Assembly: GCA_963667675.1 (NCBI GenBank)
Contig: OY763929.1
Location: 682,001-746,000, forward strand
Direction of reading: 5' to 3'
DNA from: G963667675 sp963667675
GTDB taxonomy: Bacteria > Chloroflexota > Dehalococcoidia > Lucifugimonadales > UBA3495
DNA length: 64,000 nt
The notes under the pieces were generated by a model. That model made no database searches, was not told where the DNA came from, and was given only the letters and a program-made list of their open reading frames with translations. This document shows, piece after piece, positions 53,830 to 62,354 of the stretch. The first letter of the stretch is position 1; every line of letters begins with the position of its first letter. Made by a program: the position numbers and the translations under genes.

Positions 53830-54327
53830 TCACGCCTGAGCAACCTCGTTGAGCCTGCCGGTGGCGCAGTCATACACGAACCCCCGCACCAGGTCCTTGT
53901 TGGGGATGAACGGGCTGGCCTGAATGCGGGCTATGGACTGCCTGACATCCTGTTCCAGGTTCCTGAAAGCCTCCAATGCAAACGCCGGACGGATGCCGGT
54001 GTCCGCTTCGATGGCGTCTTTCACCTCGTCGTCGCGGAAGGTCGCCATGCCGCAGCCCGTGTGGTGGACCAGCACGATCTCGCGGGTGCCCAGCAAGCGC
54101 TGAGAAATGACCAGCGACCGGATAACGTCCTCCGTGACCACCCCTCCCGCGTTGCGGATCACGTGGGCGTCGCCTTCCTGCAGGCCCAGGAGCTTGTGGG
54201 TATCCAGGCGGGCGTCCATGCAGGCCACCACTGCCAGATTCCGGGCCGGCGGCGGCGGCAAATCGCCCTTGTCAAAGCTCTCGGCGTAGCGAGCATTGTT
54301 GCTTAGAAGCTCGTCTACGACTGTCAT
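53830..54327 (-). CDS. Beta-carbonic anhydrase
   Basis: 165 residues. Zinc ligands and catalytic dyad: ACMDARLD (Cys, Asp-Arg) and HHTGCGM (His, Cys). NAGGVVTEDVIRSL is conserved. It interconverts CO2 and bicarbonate. ATG 54325-54327 has AAGGAG upstream; the longer frame to 54489 is not supported. The SulP transporter 2 kb away could be a bicarbonate importer working with it. Confidence 0.93.
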   Translation of the reverse strand: MTVVDELLSNNARYAESFDKGDLPPPPARNLAVVACMDARLDTHKLLGLQEGDAHVIRNAGGVVTEDVIRSLVISQRLLGTREIVLVHHTGCGMATFRDDEVKDAIEADTGIRPAFALEAFRNLEQDVRQSIARIQASPFIPNKDLVRGFVYDCATGRLNEVAQA

Positions 54328-54560
54328 CGGAAGCTCCTTATCGGGAATGGAATGGACGCTGTAGCTAGTATCCAACAGGGTTGACCCCTTTTCAAGCATA
54401 CTTGGCTTTACGTCTAACATCGCCGGGGGCATCTTGTCGGCGGCGGCGGTTGACCTTAATCCGGGTAACGAGTACGATATCTCTACCATTGAAGGATTAC
54501 CGGACTGTCATCCGCATAAGGTGCGGCGGTCCTGAACAAATATAGACTTCTGGAGGGTGT

Positions 54561-55730
54561 ATGCTGCTATCCAAGTCCTGGAAAATAGTGGTCCTGCTTG
54601 GCCTGCTGACTTTTGCCGCGCTGGCTTGCGGCGGCGAGGACGAGCCCTACGTCATCGGCGCCATGGACGCTCTTACCGGCGTTGCCGAGTCCTACGGCAA
54701 CCCGCTGCACCAGGCCAAGTTGCTGGCCGTGGAGGAAATCAACGCCGCCGGCGGCATCAACGGCCGCATGCTCGAACTCAAAGTAGAAGACTCCAAGTGT
54801 GCCGCCCAGGACGCCATCACCGCCTACAACAAGTTGACCGACGTTGACGGCGTCAAGATTATCCTGGGCGCCACCTGTAGCGGCGCGACCCTCGGCGCGG
54901 CTCCCCTGGCCGAAAAGGACGGTGTTGTCCTCCTGTCTGCATCCGCCACCAGTCCTGACATCGCCTTCGCCGGTGACTACATCTTCCGAACGGCAATTAA
55001 CGACCTCAATCTGGGCATAGACATCGGCAACACCCTCTGGGTCGATGGGGTACGGACTCTCGCCACCATCAACGAGACCACCGACTATGCCGAAGGGGCT
55101 CGCAGCACCGCCGTAGCCCGGTTCGAGGAACTGGGAGGCTCAGTAGTGGGGTCGGAACGCTACTCGTCCGATGCCACCGACTTCCGCAGCCACTTGACCA
55201 AGCTGTTCGCCGAGGAACCCGACGCCCTTCTCCTGGCGGCTCAAGGCGAGGTCTCCGGAGGGACCGTCATCAAGCAGGCCCGGGAGTTGGGGTTCGACGG
55301 CCCGATTTACTCGGAAATCGTCCCCACTGGCCAGGAGGCCCTCAACATATCCGGTGAAGCTGCCACTGGCCTGAAGGCAGTCATTCCCAATCCCGACCTG
55401 ACCACTGCCGCCGGCAAGGAGTTCTTGGCCAATTTCCAAGAGCGCTACGGCTCCGTTGCCACCTTGCCTTGGTTCCAAGGCTCAGCTTACGACGACGTCT
55501 ACATCGCCGCCGAGTGCTTGGAGCAGACCGGAGACGACCAGGACGCCGACGGCTTCCGGGACTGCCTGAACGACCTCACCTATAGCGGGGCCATCGGCGA
55601 CAACTACAGTTTCGACGAAAACGGCGACGTGGTGGGACTGGCCAACGTGGTCGTCCAGGTGCTGCCGGTCGCCGAGCGGACCGACGACAATCTGGGCTAC
55701 CAGGTCTTGGGATCGGCTCCCACGCCCTAG
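54561..55730 (+). CDS. Branched-chain amino acid-type ABC substrate-binding lipoprotein
   Basis: 389 residues. Lipobox AALAC, then a periplasmic-binding fold of the LivK type: IGAMDALTGVAESYGNPLHQA, VEEINAAGGINGR, VEDSKCAAQDAITAYNKL, ILGATCSGATLGAAPLAE. Ligand may be an amino acid, urea or small amide. ATG 54561 has GGAGGG upstream. No permease or ATPase genes are next to it, so it is an orphan receptor here. Confidence 0.9.
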   Translation: MLLSKSWKIVVLLGLLTFAALACGGEDEPYVIGAMDALTGVAESYGNPLHQAKLLAVEEINAAGGINGRMLELKVEDSKCAAQDAITAYNKLTDVDGVKIILGATCSGATLGAAPLAEKDGVVLLSASATSPDIAFAGDYIFRTAINDLNLGIDIGNTLWVDGVRTLATINETTDYAEGARSTAVARFEELGGSVVGSERYSSDATDFRSHLTKLFAEEPDALLLAAQGEVSGGTVIKQARELGFDGPIYSEIVPTGQEALNISGEAATGLKAVIPNPDLTTAAGKEFLANFQERYGSVATLPWFQGSAYDDVYIAAECLEQTGDDQDADGFRDCLNDLTYSGAIGDNYSFDENGDVVGLANVVVQVLPVAERTDDNLGYQVLGSAPTP

Positions 55731-55767
55731 CCCGGCCAACCCGCTGCAACCCCGAAGCGGAGTTGAT

Positions 55768-55805
55768 GTTGCTCCCAGTCCCTTCATTCAAGGACTGGGA
55801 GCAAC
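55768..55805. terminator. Strong bidirectional terminator hairpin
   Basis: GTTGCTCCCAGTCC (55768-55781) pairs exactly with GGACTGGGAGCAAC (55792-55805), loop 10 nt, between two convergent genes. No long T run. Confidence 0.75.
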
Positions 55806-55821
55806 GGCGTAGTTGTTTAGC

Positions 55822-56277
55822 CTAGCCGCTGGAGGCCTTGCGCCACAGCCGGTAGCCGGTGGCCCACATAATCAACGGCAGTGCCGTGTCCACCACCGCC
55901 CAGATTACCCAGGCCTGATGGTTGCCCTCCAGGCTGTCATTGCCTAGGGCCAGCAAAGAAAACCAGTTGTGCAGGAACAGGATTGTGACGCCTGCCGTCA
56001 GGTAGAATGCCGTTTTGGCTTCCAACAGCGAGAGTGCGGAGGCCCCCTCCGCGGCCCGTTCCGCCTCCAGCTTGCGGGAAAAGTTGAAGACCAGGGCCAA
56101 CGCCAACGCAATGGCCATCAGCACGTCCAGCACGTGCCAGACGGCTGGCGCGTCGAAGGACTCGAAAGCCTCGCTGATGAACGGGTTGACGATGAAGTAC
56201 GCCGCCACCGCCGTTCCTACGCCTACCAGGTAAACCGCTGTCAGTTTGTTCAGCATTGTCGCCATGCCGCCCCCCAT
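55822..56277 (-). CDS. Four-helix membrane protein of unknown function
   Basis: 151 residues (about 147 from an internal ATG). Four hydrophobic segments: LTAVYLVGVGTAVAAYF, VLDVLMAIALALALVF, AFYLTAGVTILFLHNWF and AWVIWAVVDTALPLIMW. No known motif. It starts just after the SulP stop, so the two genes are probably co-transcribed. Confidence 0.7.
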   Translation of the reverse strand: MGGGMATMLNKLTAVYLVGVGTAVAAYFIVNPFISEAFESFDAPAVWHVLDVLMAIALALALVFNFSRKLEAERAAEGASALSLLEAKTAFYLTAGVTILFLHNWFSLLALGNDSLEGNHQAWVIWAVVDTALPLIMWATGYRLWRKASSG

Positions 56278-56284
56278 GCTTGTG

Positions 56285-57940
56285 TTAGTCTGCTAGTAGC
56301 CTGATTGCCGTTTTCCTCGCCTCGTCCCAGGTGCCGACGATTTGGCTCGAGGGGACCCGCTTAAGGATGTCCAGCGCTTCCAGGCTGCGGGCGGGCATCC
56401 CCGTCAGTCCCATCACTATGCAATGGGTGTCCTCGGCTGCGGCGGTTTCCACGAGCCGCTCCACCACCAAGGCCGCGCTGTCGTCTATGTAGACTGTGTC
56501 CGAAAAGTCCATAATCACCACTTCATGCTCCTGGATGTCGGCCCCGATGGTGTCGATTAACTTGCTGGAGGATGCAACGGTGAATGTCCCCTGGAGAGCC
56601 ACCAGGCCGACCCTGGCCGAAAGCGGATCAGTCTCCTTCCCGTGTACCACCGAACCTAGGAAAGTCTGGTCCAGCAAGGGCGTGGAGATTACGCTGTCCA
56701 TCTCCAGGCGCTCGAACTGCCGCGCGCTGGTCACCGCCGCGGCTATCATGCCCACTGCCACCGCGGCCACCAGGTCCAGGAACACCGTCAGCCCAAGGGT
56801 CAGCAGCATCACCACCATGTGCTCCCGTTGAACGTGGTGAATGCGTGTCAGGAACCGCCAGTCTATTGTGTCTATGGCCACCTTCACTAGGACGCCGGCC
56901 AGCACGGCGTTGGGTATTTTCGCCACGAAATCCCCCAGGGCCAGCACCATGACCGCCAATATGGCTACGGAAATCACCCCTGCAACCATGGTGCTGGCGC
57001 CTGCCCGGATGTTGGCCACGGTGCTGGGAGTGGCCCCGGAGCCGGGCAGGCCCTGGATGAACCCGGTGAACACATTGCCTATGCCTTGGGCCAGCAGTTC
57101 TCTGCTGGGGTCGTGACGCGCCCGGGTCATCGAGTCCCCCACCAGCGCGGTTAGCAAGGTGTCTACCGAGCCCACGAGAGCGATGATCATGGCTGGCTCG
57201 ATGGACCGCACTAGTACGTTGGGAGAGAGTTCTGGCAGGTGAAAGGACGGCAGGTCCGTGGGCACCACGCCGATGGCCGGCGCGTCGGTGAGCCACAGCA
57301 GTCCTATCAGGGTCCCCACGGCCAGGGCGACCAAGGTCGAGGGCAGGTACTTGTCGATTTTTGTAGGCCAGAGCAGGGCTGCTGCCAGGGTCATCGCGGC
57401 GATGATCAAGGCGTTGGTCTCGAAGTGCTCGACCACGTCCGAAAAGTTGCGTATGGTGCCTATCGGCCCGCCGGCGGCGACGTCTGCCCCCAAAAAGGGC
57501 AGAATCTGCACCAGTATGATTATCACCCCTACCCCGGACATAAACCCGGATATGACCGAGTAGGGGGTGTAGGTAACGTAACGCCCGATTTTCAGCAGGC
57601 CGAATAGCAATTGGATTAGCCCGGCCATGATGACGATGGTAAATGCTTCGGCTATGTTTTCCGGGTTGCTGGCGGCGACAATTACCGCCATAGCTACCGT
57701 CATCGAACCGGTAGGACCCGAAATAAGAGCGCGGGTGCCGCCGAACACCGCGGCAAAGAACCCCACGGAGATTGCGCCGTACATTCCCGCTGCCGGCCCT
57801 TCCTCCGCGCCGAAGACTGCCAGGCCGAAAGCCAGCGCCACCGGCAGGCTCACCACCGCCGCCGTTATGCCGCCGAGAACGTCCCCGCGCAGGGTTTGCA
57901 GGTTGTATTCCAGTTCCGAAAGAGAGAAGCGGCTCAGCAA
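56285..57940 (-). CDS. SulP family anion transporter with STAS domain
   Basis: 551 residues. Eleven to fourteen membrane segments with the SulP signature (LRGDVLGGITAAVVSLPVALAFGLA) and SGPTGSMTVAMAV; C-terminal STAS domain about 440-550 (VVIMDFSDTVYIDDSAALVV). Substrate could be sulfate or bicarbonate; the carbonic anhydrase nearby favours bicarbonate, as in BicA, but this is inference. The small membrane protein gene follows directly. Confidence 0.9.
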   Translation of the reverse strand: MLSRFSLSELEYNLQTLRGDVLGGITAAVVSLPVALAFGLAVFGAEEGPAAGMYGAISVGFFAAVFGGTRALISGPTGSMTVAMAVIVAASNPENIAEAFTIVIMAGLIQLLFGLLKIGRYVTYTPYSVISGFMSGVGVIIILVQILPFLGADVAAGGPIGTIRNFSDVVEHFETNALIIAAMTLAAALLWPTKIDKYLPSTLVALAVGTLIGLLWLTDAPAIGVVPTDLPSFHLPELSPNVLVRSIEPAMIIALVGSVDTLLTALVGDSMTRARHDPSRELLAQGIGNVFTGFIQGLPGSGATPSTVANIRAGASTMVAGVISVAILAVMVLALGDFVAKIPNAVLAGVLVKVAIDTIDWRFLTRIHHVQREHMVVMLLTLGLTVFLDLVAAVAVGMIAAAVTSARQFERLEMDSVISTPLLDQTFLGSVVHGKETDPLSARVGLVALQGTFTVASSSKLIDTIGADIQEHEVVIMDFSDTVYIDDSAALVVERLVETAAAEDTHCIVMGLTGMPARSLEALDILKRVPSSQIVGTWDEARKTAIRLLAD

Positions 57941-58416
57941 ATAAGACTCCGCTGTTGGTATCGGCTGCTCTTACCGAAGAACATGTCCCTATGGAGCGAC
58001 TAACGAAAGCCGTCGGCCTGCGGTCCGCTCCAAACCGGCGCGTCGCTCACCCGGGAAAGCCCAAGGCTTTCTTCGACAACTTACGGGGGCCATTGTATCC
58101 CTTGCAGGCCCTTGTGTAACCGTCACCGCCCACCAAGCCGGAACCTGCCTAACCGTCATTACGACCCTCAAGCCGGAACCTGCACATCTACAATTCCGGC
58201 CTCCGAGCCGGAATCCAGGGTGGGGCGCCAAGCCCGAAAGAGCCATCCCCATCCCTCCAAGTCGAGGCCCTTTGGGCAACTGTTCAAAGGTCTCCGCTTG
58301 CAAGAGGAATAGCGCCTGTTGTAGGGGAATTGATTCCCCGTCTCAGGACCCATCCACAACCCATGAGGAGATGGGGAAATGTGGACCTCGCCCCAGTATG
58401 CGGCGCACGATGGCGA
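57941..58416. other. Intergenic region upstream of the SulP gene
   Basis: About 476 bp without a gene. Three degenerate ~35-bp units with AAGCCGGAACCTG (58130-58215) are a decayed version of the CCGG-palindrome family. The SulP promoter should lie near 57950-58010. Confidence 0.55.
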
Positions 58417-58487
58417 TGGTGGGCCCGGATAGACTCGAACTATCGACCTCGGTCTTATCAGGACCGCGCTCTAACCACCTGAGCTAC
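58417..58487 (-). pseudogene. tRNA-Ile 3' remnant (71 bp exact copy)
   Basis: Identical to positions 59641-59711 of the intact tRNA-Ile, from base 7 to the CCA end. The first six bases of the acceptor strand are replaced by TCCCAA, which cannot pair with the 3' strand GGGCCC, so no acceptor stem can form. It is a displaced 3' fragment or att-type repeat. Confidence 0.9.
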
Positions 58488-59640
58488 TTGGGACGAAGAC
58501 GCAACCTAACCCCATGCAAGTTGGTGGGGCGTTTGTAGTACGGCATCCCGCTGAGTTTTTGCTTGCGAGGTTAGAGGTTATTAGCCGCGCAGTCAAGTGG
58601 TCAGTACCAGTCGTAGGGGGTGCCGGGGCGCTGGGCCCAGGTGGAACGGCCCAAGTCCCGCATCGCCGGTCCGAGCGCTGACATCAAACGAGTCCACTCC
58701 TCTGTGTTGGTGTTCCGCCACATTCCGTGACCGGGAAACACCCAATCCACCGGCAGCGCGGCGATCCTGTCCATGGTGGCGGCCAACTCCGTCCAAGAGT
58801 GGAACGTCTGGTTAGGAGTCACGTCGAACTCTCCCCGCCGTTGATTCCAAAGCAGAGTGTCACCAGTGAACAAGCACCTGTCATCGACGTGATACAGAAC
58901 GTGCCCCCGAGTATGTCCCGGGGCGGGGATGCCGCTAACGCCAGGCGATATGAGAACTGTAGTGGCGCCGTCCAGCCAATCAGTCGCGTATGGCGCGGCG
59001 TCCGCGTCGGCCTCGCCTATCCACACTCTGGCTCCATACCACGCCGCCCACCGGTCGGCGTCGGCCACGTCGTCCCGGTGGCTCAACAGCACGTGGGCAA
59101 TACCCCCCAGCCGACTAATGCTGGCAGCCAGTGCTCTGCTGAACCGGGGAGAATCGACCATCAGGTTGCCCTCCGGTCGCAATACGAGGTATGAGTGGCA
59201 GCCGAAGGAAGATAGAGCGTTGTTACCCAGGGCCAAGACCCCATCGGTCATCCGATGTGGAAATACCCCTTCCGGCTCCTTGGGCTGTTCCCGATTGCCT
59301 ATCGACTTGGTCGGGCAAGCTCCTGCAGCGCGCCACAGTGCAGCTTCCTGATCCTCTCCCACGGGCTGGCGAGCGACAAAGGAGCGCCCTGCGTCATCCA
59401 TCTCAATCAGGCCTGGTGCCCAGTGCCGGGCAGCGTCGCACCTCACACAGCGGGTGTCTACGTACCAGGGGCCAGCGGCATCGCGGACATTGGCTTGGTC
59501 TGATCTCGGCATTGGTGCGACCCTCCAAGTTATCTATACCGAGTCTATCATGCAGATCTCGTGTCGCACCAAGCGCTGGAAACTCGTCACTATAGCGTCG
59601 TTGAAAACTTTGACGTGAAGGTTCTTGACTCTATCAAGTT
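58488..59640. mobile_element. 1.15-kb insert between tRNA-Ile and its 3' copy
   Basis: The direct repeats are spaced 1224 bp apart and flank the ferredoxin-metallo-beta-lactamase gene. The intact tRNA is at the upstream end and the displaced 3' piece at the downstream end, as expected for integration at a tRNA 3' end. No integrase is present, so it would be a remnant or a non-autonomous unit. Simple tandem duplication followed by loss is an alternative. Confidence 0.5.
58601..59512 (-). CDS. Ferredoxin-metallo-beta-lactamase fusion protein
   Basis: 303 residues. N-terminal ferredoxin-like part (about 10-75): DTRCVRCDAARHWAPG and AGACPTKSIG. Only three cysteines in the usual positions are seen, so the cluster may be unusual. 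Then an MBL-fold domain: LLSHRDDVADADRW, GHTRGHVLYH, FTGDTLLW and FPGHGMW. Similar fusions exist in cyanobacteria and plants; the substrate is unknown. ATG 59512 has GGAGGG upstream. It is the sole gene in the tRNA-flanked insert. Confidence 0.87.
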   Translation of the reverse strand: MPRSDQANVRDAAGPWYVDTRCVRCDAARHWAPGLIEMDDAGRSFVARQPVGEDQEAALWRAAGACPTKSIGNREQPKEPEGVFPHRMTDGVLALGNNALSSFGCHSYLVLRPEGNLMVDSPRFSRALAASISRLGGIAHVLLSHRDDVADADRWAAWYGARVWIGEADADAAPYATDWLDGATTVLISPGVSGIPAPGHTRGHVLYHVDDRCLFTGDTLLWNQRRGEFDVTPNQTFHSWTELAATMDRIAALPVDWVFPGHGMWRNTNTEEWTRLMSALGPAMRDLGRSTWAQRPGTPYDWY

Positions 59641-59717
59641 TGGTGGGCCCGGATAGACTCGAACTATCGACCTCGGTCTTATCAGGACCGCGCTCTAACC
59701 ACCTGAGCTACGGGCCC
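59641..59717 (-). tRNA. tRNA-Ile (anticodon GAT)
   Basis: The 77-nt cloverleaf with encoded CCA folds fully: acceptor GGGCCCG/CGGGCCC, D stem GCTC/GAGC, anticodon stem CGGTC/GACCG with loop CTGATAA, T stem GATAG/CTATC with loop TTCGAGT. Discriminator A. The intact copy of the pair. Confidence 0.97.
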
Positions 59718-60273
59718 ACGCTGTTGACCACGAGATTATATCAACGCCCCCCAACCCCCACAAGTCGGATGGGACCCCAGCCTCCAACGCGTCATTCCGA
59801 GCGAAGCCGAGGAATCTAGAACTCTCAATCGGTAGCCACCGTAGCTGTTGGGGGTTACCCACTACCCTCCCCTCCGTCCGCTGTGACAAGAAATACCAAG
59901 CCGGCAATCTCCCGCCCGGCCCAAACCGTGTAGGGGCGAAAAATCTTTCGCCCTGCCCGTCCCCACCCAAGTCCTGCCTTCCCCTGCCTCCCCCAAAATT
60001 ACTGACAACTTGCCCCTTGCCTACTCCCCTGGCTGCCTATACCCTGTTGTCAGGCAGAGCAACCCCGCCGCGGCTGGTGGTGCGCCCAAATGGGACTCAC
60101 TGGGACGACGCTGAAATTTCGGCCCCAGGCCCGTGGCTCTAAATGGCTCAGAATGTCTCTACAAAAAATAGTCCCGCAGGCGTCACTGCCGGTATTCCAG
60201 CTTCCAAAGCTCATGACGGAATGGCCGCTTTTCTCATTGGGCATAGGCGCTTATTCCCGCCGCCTACCTGCAA
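59718..60273. other. Gap between tRNA-Ile and the ilv promoter
   Basis: About 556 bp without a convincing gene. Contains a TCATTCCGAGCGAAGCCGAGGAATC repeat-family member (59793-59817) and a GGGCGAAAAATCTTTCGCCC hairpin (59934-59953) that recurs, with one change, at 42468-42487. Confidence 0.6.
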
Positions 60274-60303
60274 TTGACAAAGCCAACCGTCAACTGTTAC
60301 GAT
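60274..60303 (+). promoter_or_regulatory. Promoter of the ilv operon
   Basis: TTGACA (60274-60279) and TACGAT (60298-60303), 18 bp apart, just upstream of the T-box. Confidence 0.65.
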
Positions 60304-60335
60304 TGCAAGGTTAAAAATTTCACTATATCCGCTAC

Positions 60336-60590
60336 GAAAGGGAGTAGTAGGAGCGCTCCGTCCCAGAGAGCCGGCGGTTGGTGCAAGCCGGTGACGGAAA
60401 GGCCCCGAACTCGCCCCCGAGCGGCCCGCCTGAACCAACCAGTAGGGCGCGGCGGTGGACACCGTTAAACGTCACCAAGCCGTTCCGGCAACATAACCCT
60501 CGGCCATGAGCCGGCAGACAAGTTACCGGAAAAGAGGGGTGGTACCGCGGGAACCATAAGCCCGTCCCTTCGAGGGGACGGGTTTTTTGT
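60336..60590 (+). promoter_or_regulatory. T-box riboswitch, leucine specifier (CUC)
   Basis: Stem I landmarks GGGAGTAGTAGG (60340) and AGAGAGCCGG with GGTGCAAGCCGG follow the same order as in the trp leader. The specifier CTC is at 60410-60412. T-box sequence GGGGTGGTACCGCGG at 60536-60550; its UGGU would pair with ACCA, fitting a tRNA with discriminator A such as tRNA-Leu. Terminator CCCGTCCC/GGGACGGG (60561-60568 with 60575-60582) with T run to 60588. Uncharged tRNA-Leu should open the operon. Confidence 0.92.
60561..60588 (+). terminator. Attenuator terminator of the ilv T-box
   Basis: 8-bp stem CCCGTCCC/GGGACGGG with a six-base loop, followed by a T run. Nearly identical to the trp attenuator terminator. 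Confidence 0.92.
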
Positions 60591-60611
60591 ATTCCTGAAT
60601 ACGGAGTCGAC

Positions 60612-62306
60612 ATGGAGATTACCGGCGCAGAAATCGTATGTGAAAGCCTCCTCAAAGAGGGCGTAGACGTGATGTTCGGCCTTCCCGGAGGGGCGGTCTT
60701 GCCCCTCTATGGCGTCTTGTCCGGCTACCCCGGCATTCGTCACGTCTTGGTCAGGCACGAGCAGGCCGCCGTCATGGCCGCCGACGGCTATGCCCGCGCC
60801 ACCGGCAGGGTGGGAGTATGCACCGCCACCTCCGGCCCCGGCGCCACCAACCTGGTTACCGGCATCGCCGGCGCCATGATGGACTCCATTCCGGTGGTGA
60901 TCATCACCGGACAGGTGCCCCGGGCTGCCATCGGCCGCGACGCCTTCCAGGAGACCGATGTCACCGGCATAACCTTGCCCATCACCAAGCACAGCTACCT
61001 GGTGATGCATGCTTCAGACATCGCTCCGGCCATCAAAGAAGCCTTCTACATCGCCCGCACCGGCAGGCCCGGGCCGGTCTTGGTGGACATACCCAAGGAC
61101 GTGCTGTTGGACGAGCGCGCCGAATTCGTCTGGCCGGACACTGTCAACCTGCCCGGCTACAATCCCCCCGGAGAGGCCGACCCCGGGCGAATCGCCAAGG
61201 CCGCCGAGTTGATTAACCAGGCCGAGCGCCCGGTGATATTCGCCGGCCATGGTGTCCTCATATCTCACGCCTATGAAGAGCTGGCCCAGCTCGCCGAGAA
61301 GGCCCAGATTCCGGTGGCCCCCACCCTGCTGGGCATCGGTTCATTCCCCACCGACCACTACCTGAACATGGGAATGTCCGGCATGCACGGCTGGGCCCAC
61401 TCCAGCCTTGCCATCGACGAAGCCGACCTGCTCATTTCCCTGGGCATGAGGTTCGACGACCGGATTACCGGCCGGCTCAAGGACTTCGCCCCCAACGCCA
61501 AGATAGTCCATGTCGACGTCGACCCTTCCGAAATAGACAAGAACGTCAGGGCCACCGCCCCCGTTGTCGGCAACGTCAAGCAGGTTCTCCGGCAGTTGCT
61601 CCCGTTGGTCGAGTCCAACGTCCACATGGACTGGCTGCGGCGCGTCGACGCCCTCCGCAGCGAGCATCCGCCCATGTTGATTCGGCAGACCGACGGCCTG
61701 CTGCCCCAGTACGTGCTCAGGTCCCTCACCGAGGCCACCCAGGGACGGGCCATCATCGTCACCGGCGTCGGTCAGCACCAGATGTGGGCCGCCCAGTTCT
61801 GCGCCTTTGCCGAGCCGAACACGTTGATTACCTCCGGCGGCCTGGGATCCATGGGCTACGAGGTCCCAGGCGCTCTCGGCGCCAAGATGGGCCGCCCCGA
61901 CAAGACCGTCTGGTCCATCGCCGGTGACGGCGGCTTCCAGATGACCATGTGCGACCTCGCCACGGCCGTCGAGAACAACATCGACGTCAAGTTCGCCATC
62001 TTCAACAACGGCAGCCTGGGCATGGTCCACCAGTGGCAGGACCTCTTCTACGACAAGGACTATTTCGCCACCGTCTACTCCGGCAACCCCGACTTCGTCA
62101 AGCTGGCCGAAGCCTACGGCATCCCCGGCGTCAGGGTCACCGCCAAGGAACAGGTGGCCGGCGCCATCCAGCAAGCCATGGAGACCCCGGGACCAGCGGT
62201 CATCGACTTCGTGGTCGTCCCGGAGGAGAATGTCTATCCCATGATCCCGGCCGGGGAATCGGTTAAGGAAATGATGGAAGAGCCCATCCCCGAGAGCATC
62301 GAATAG
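60612..62306 (+). CDS. ilvB: Acetolactate synthase large subunit
   Basis: 564 residues. TPP enzyme: FGLPGGAVLPLY with the HEQAA glutamate (VRHEQAAVMAADGYARATG), FAD-region FDDRITGRL, and TPP-Mg motif GDGGFQMTM...NNGSLGMVHQW. It forms acetolactate and acetohydroxybutyrate for Val, Leu and Ile. First gene after the T-box. Its ATG follows a GGAGTCGAC stretch. ilvN follows after 48 bp. Confidence 0.96.
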   Translation: MEITGAEIVCESLLKEGVDVMFGLPGGAVLPLYGVLSGYPGIRHVLVRHEQAAVMAADGYARATGRVGVCTATSGPGATNLVTGIAGAMMDSIPVVIITGQVPRAAIGRDAFQETDVTGITLPITKHSYLVMHASDIAPAIKEAFYIARTGRPGPVLVDIPKDVLLDERAEFVWPDTVNLPGYNPPGEADPGRIAKAAELINQAERPVIFAGHGVLISHAYEELAQLAEKAQIPVAPTLLGIGSFPTDHYLNMGMSGMHGWAHSSLAIDEADLLISLGMRFDDRITGRLKDFAPNAKIVHVDVDPSEIDKNVRATAPVVGNVKQVLRQLLPLVESNVHMDWLRRVDALRSEHPPMLIRQTDGLLPQYVLRSLTEATQGRAIIVTGVGQHQMWAAQFCAFAEPNTLITSGGLGSMGYEVPGALGAKMGRPDKTVWSIAGDGGFQMTMCDLATAVENNIDVKFAIFNNGSLGMVHQWQDLFYDKDYFATVYSGNPDFVKLAEAYGIPGVRVTAKEQVAGAIQQAMETPGPAVIDFVVVPEENVYPMIPAGESVKEMMEEPIPESIE

Positions 62307-62354
62307 GACCCTGCATAGAGTCCTGCATAGAGTCCTGAATAGAGTATTGAACAG

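Noticed and set aside
58417..58487. Second functional tRNA-Ile
   Set aside because: The 5' acceptor strand (TCCCAAG) cannot pair with the 3' strand, so a mature tRNA is not expected.
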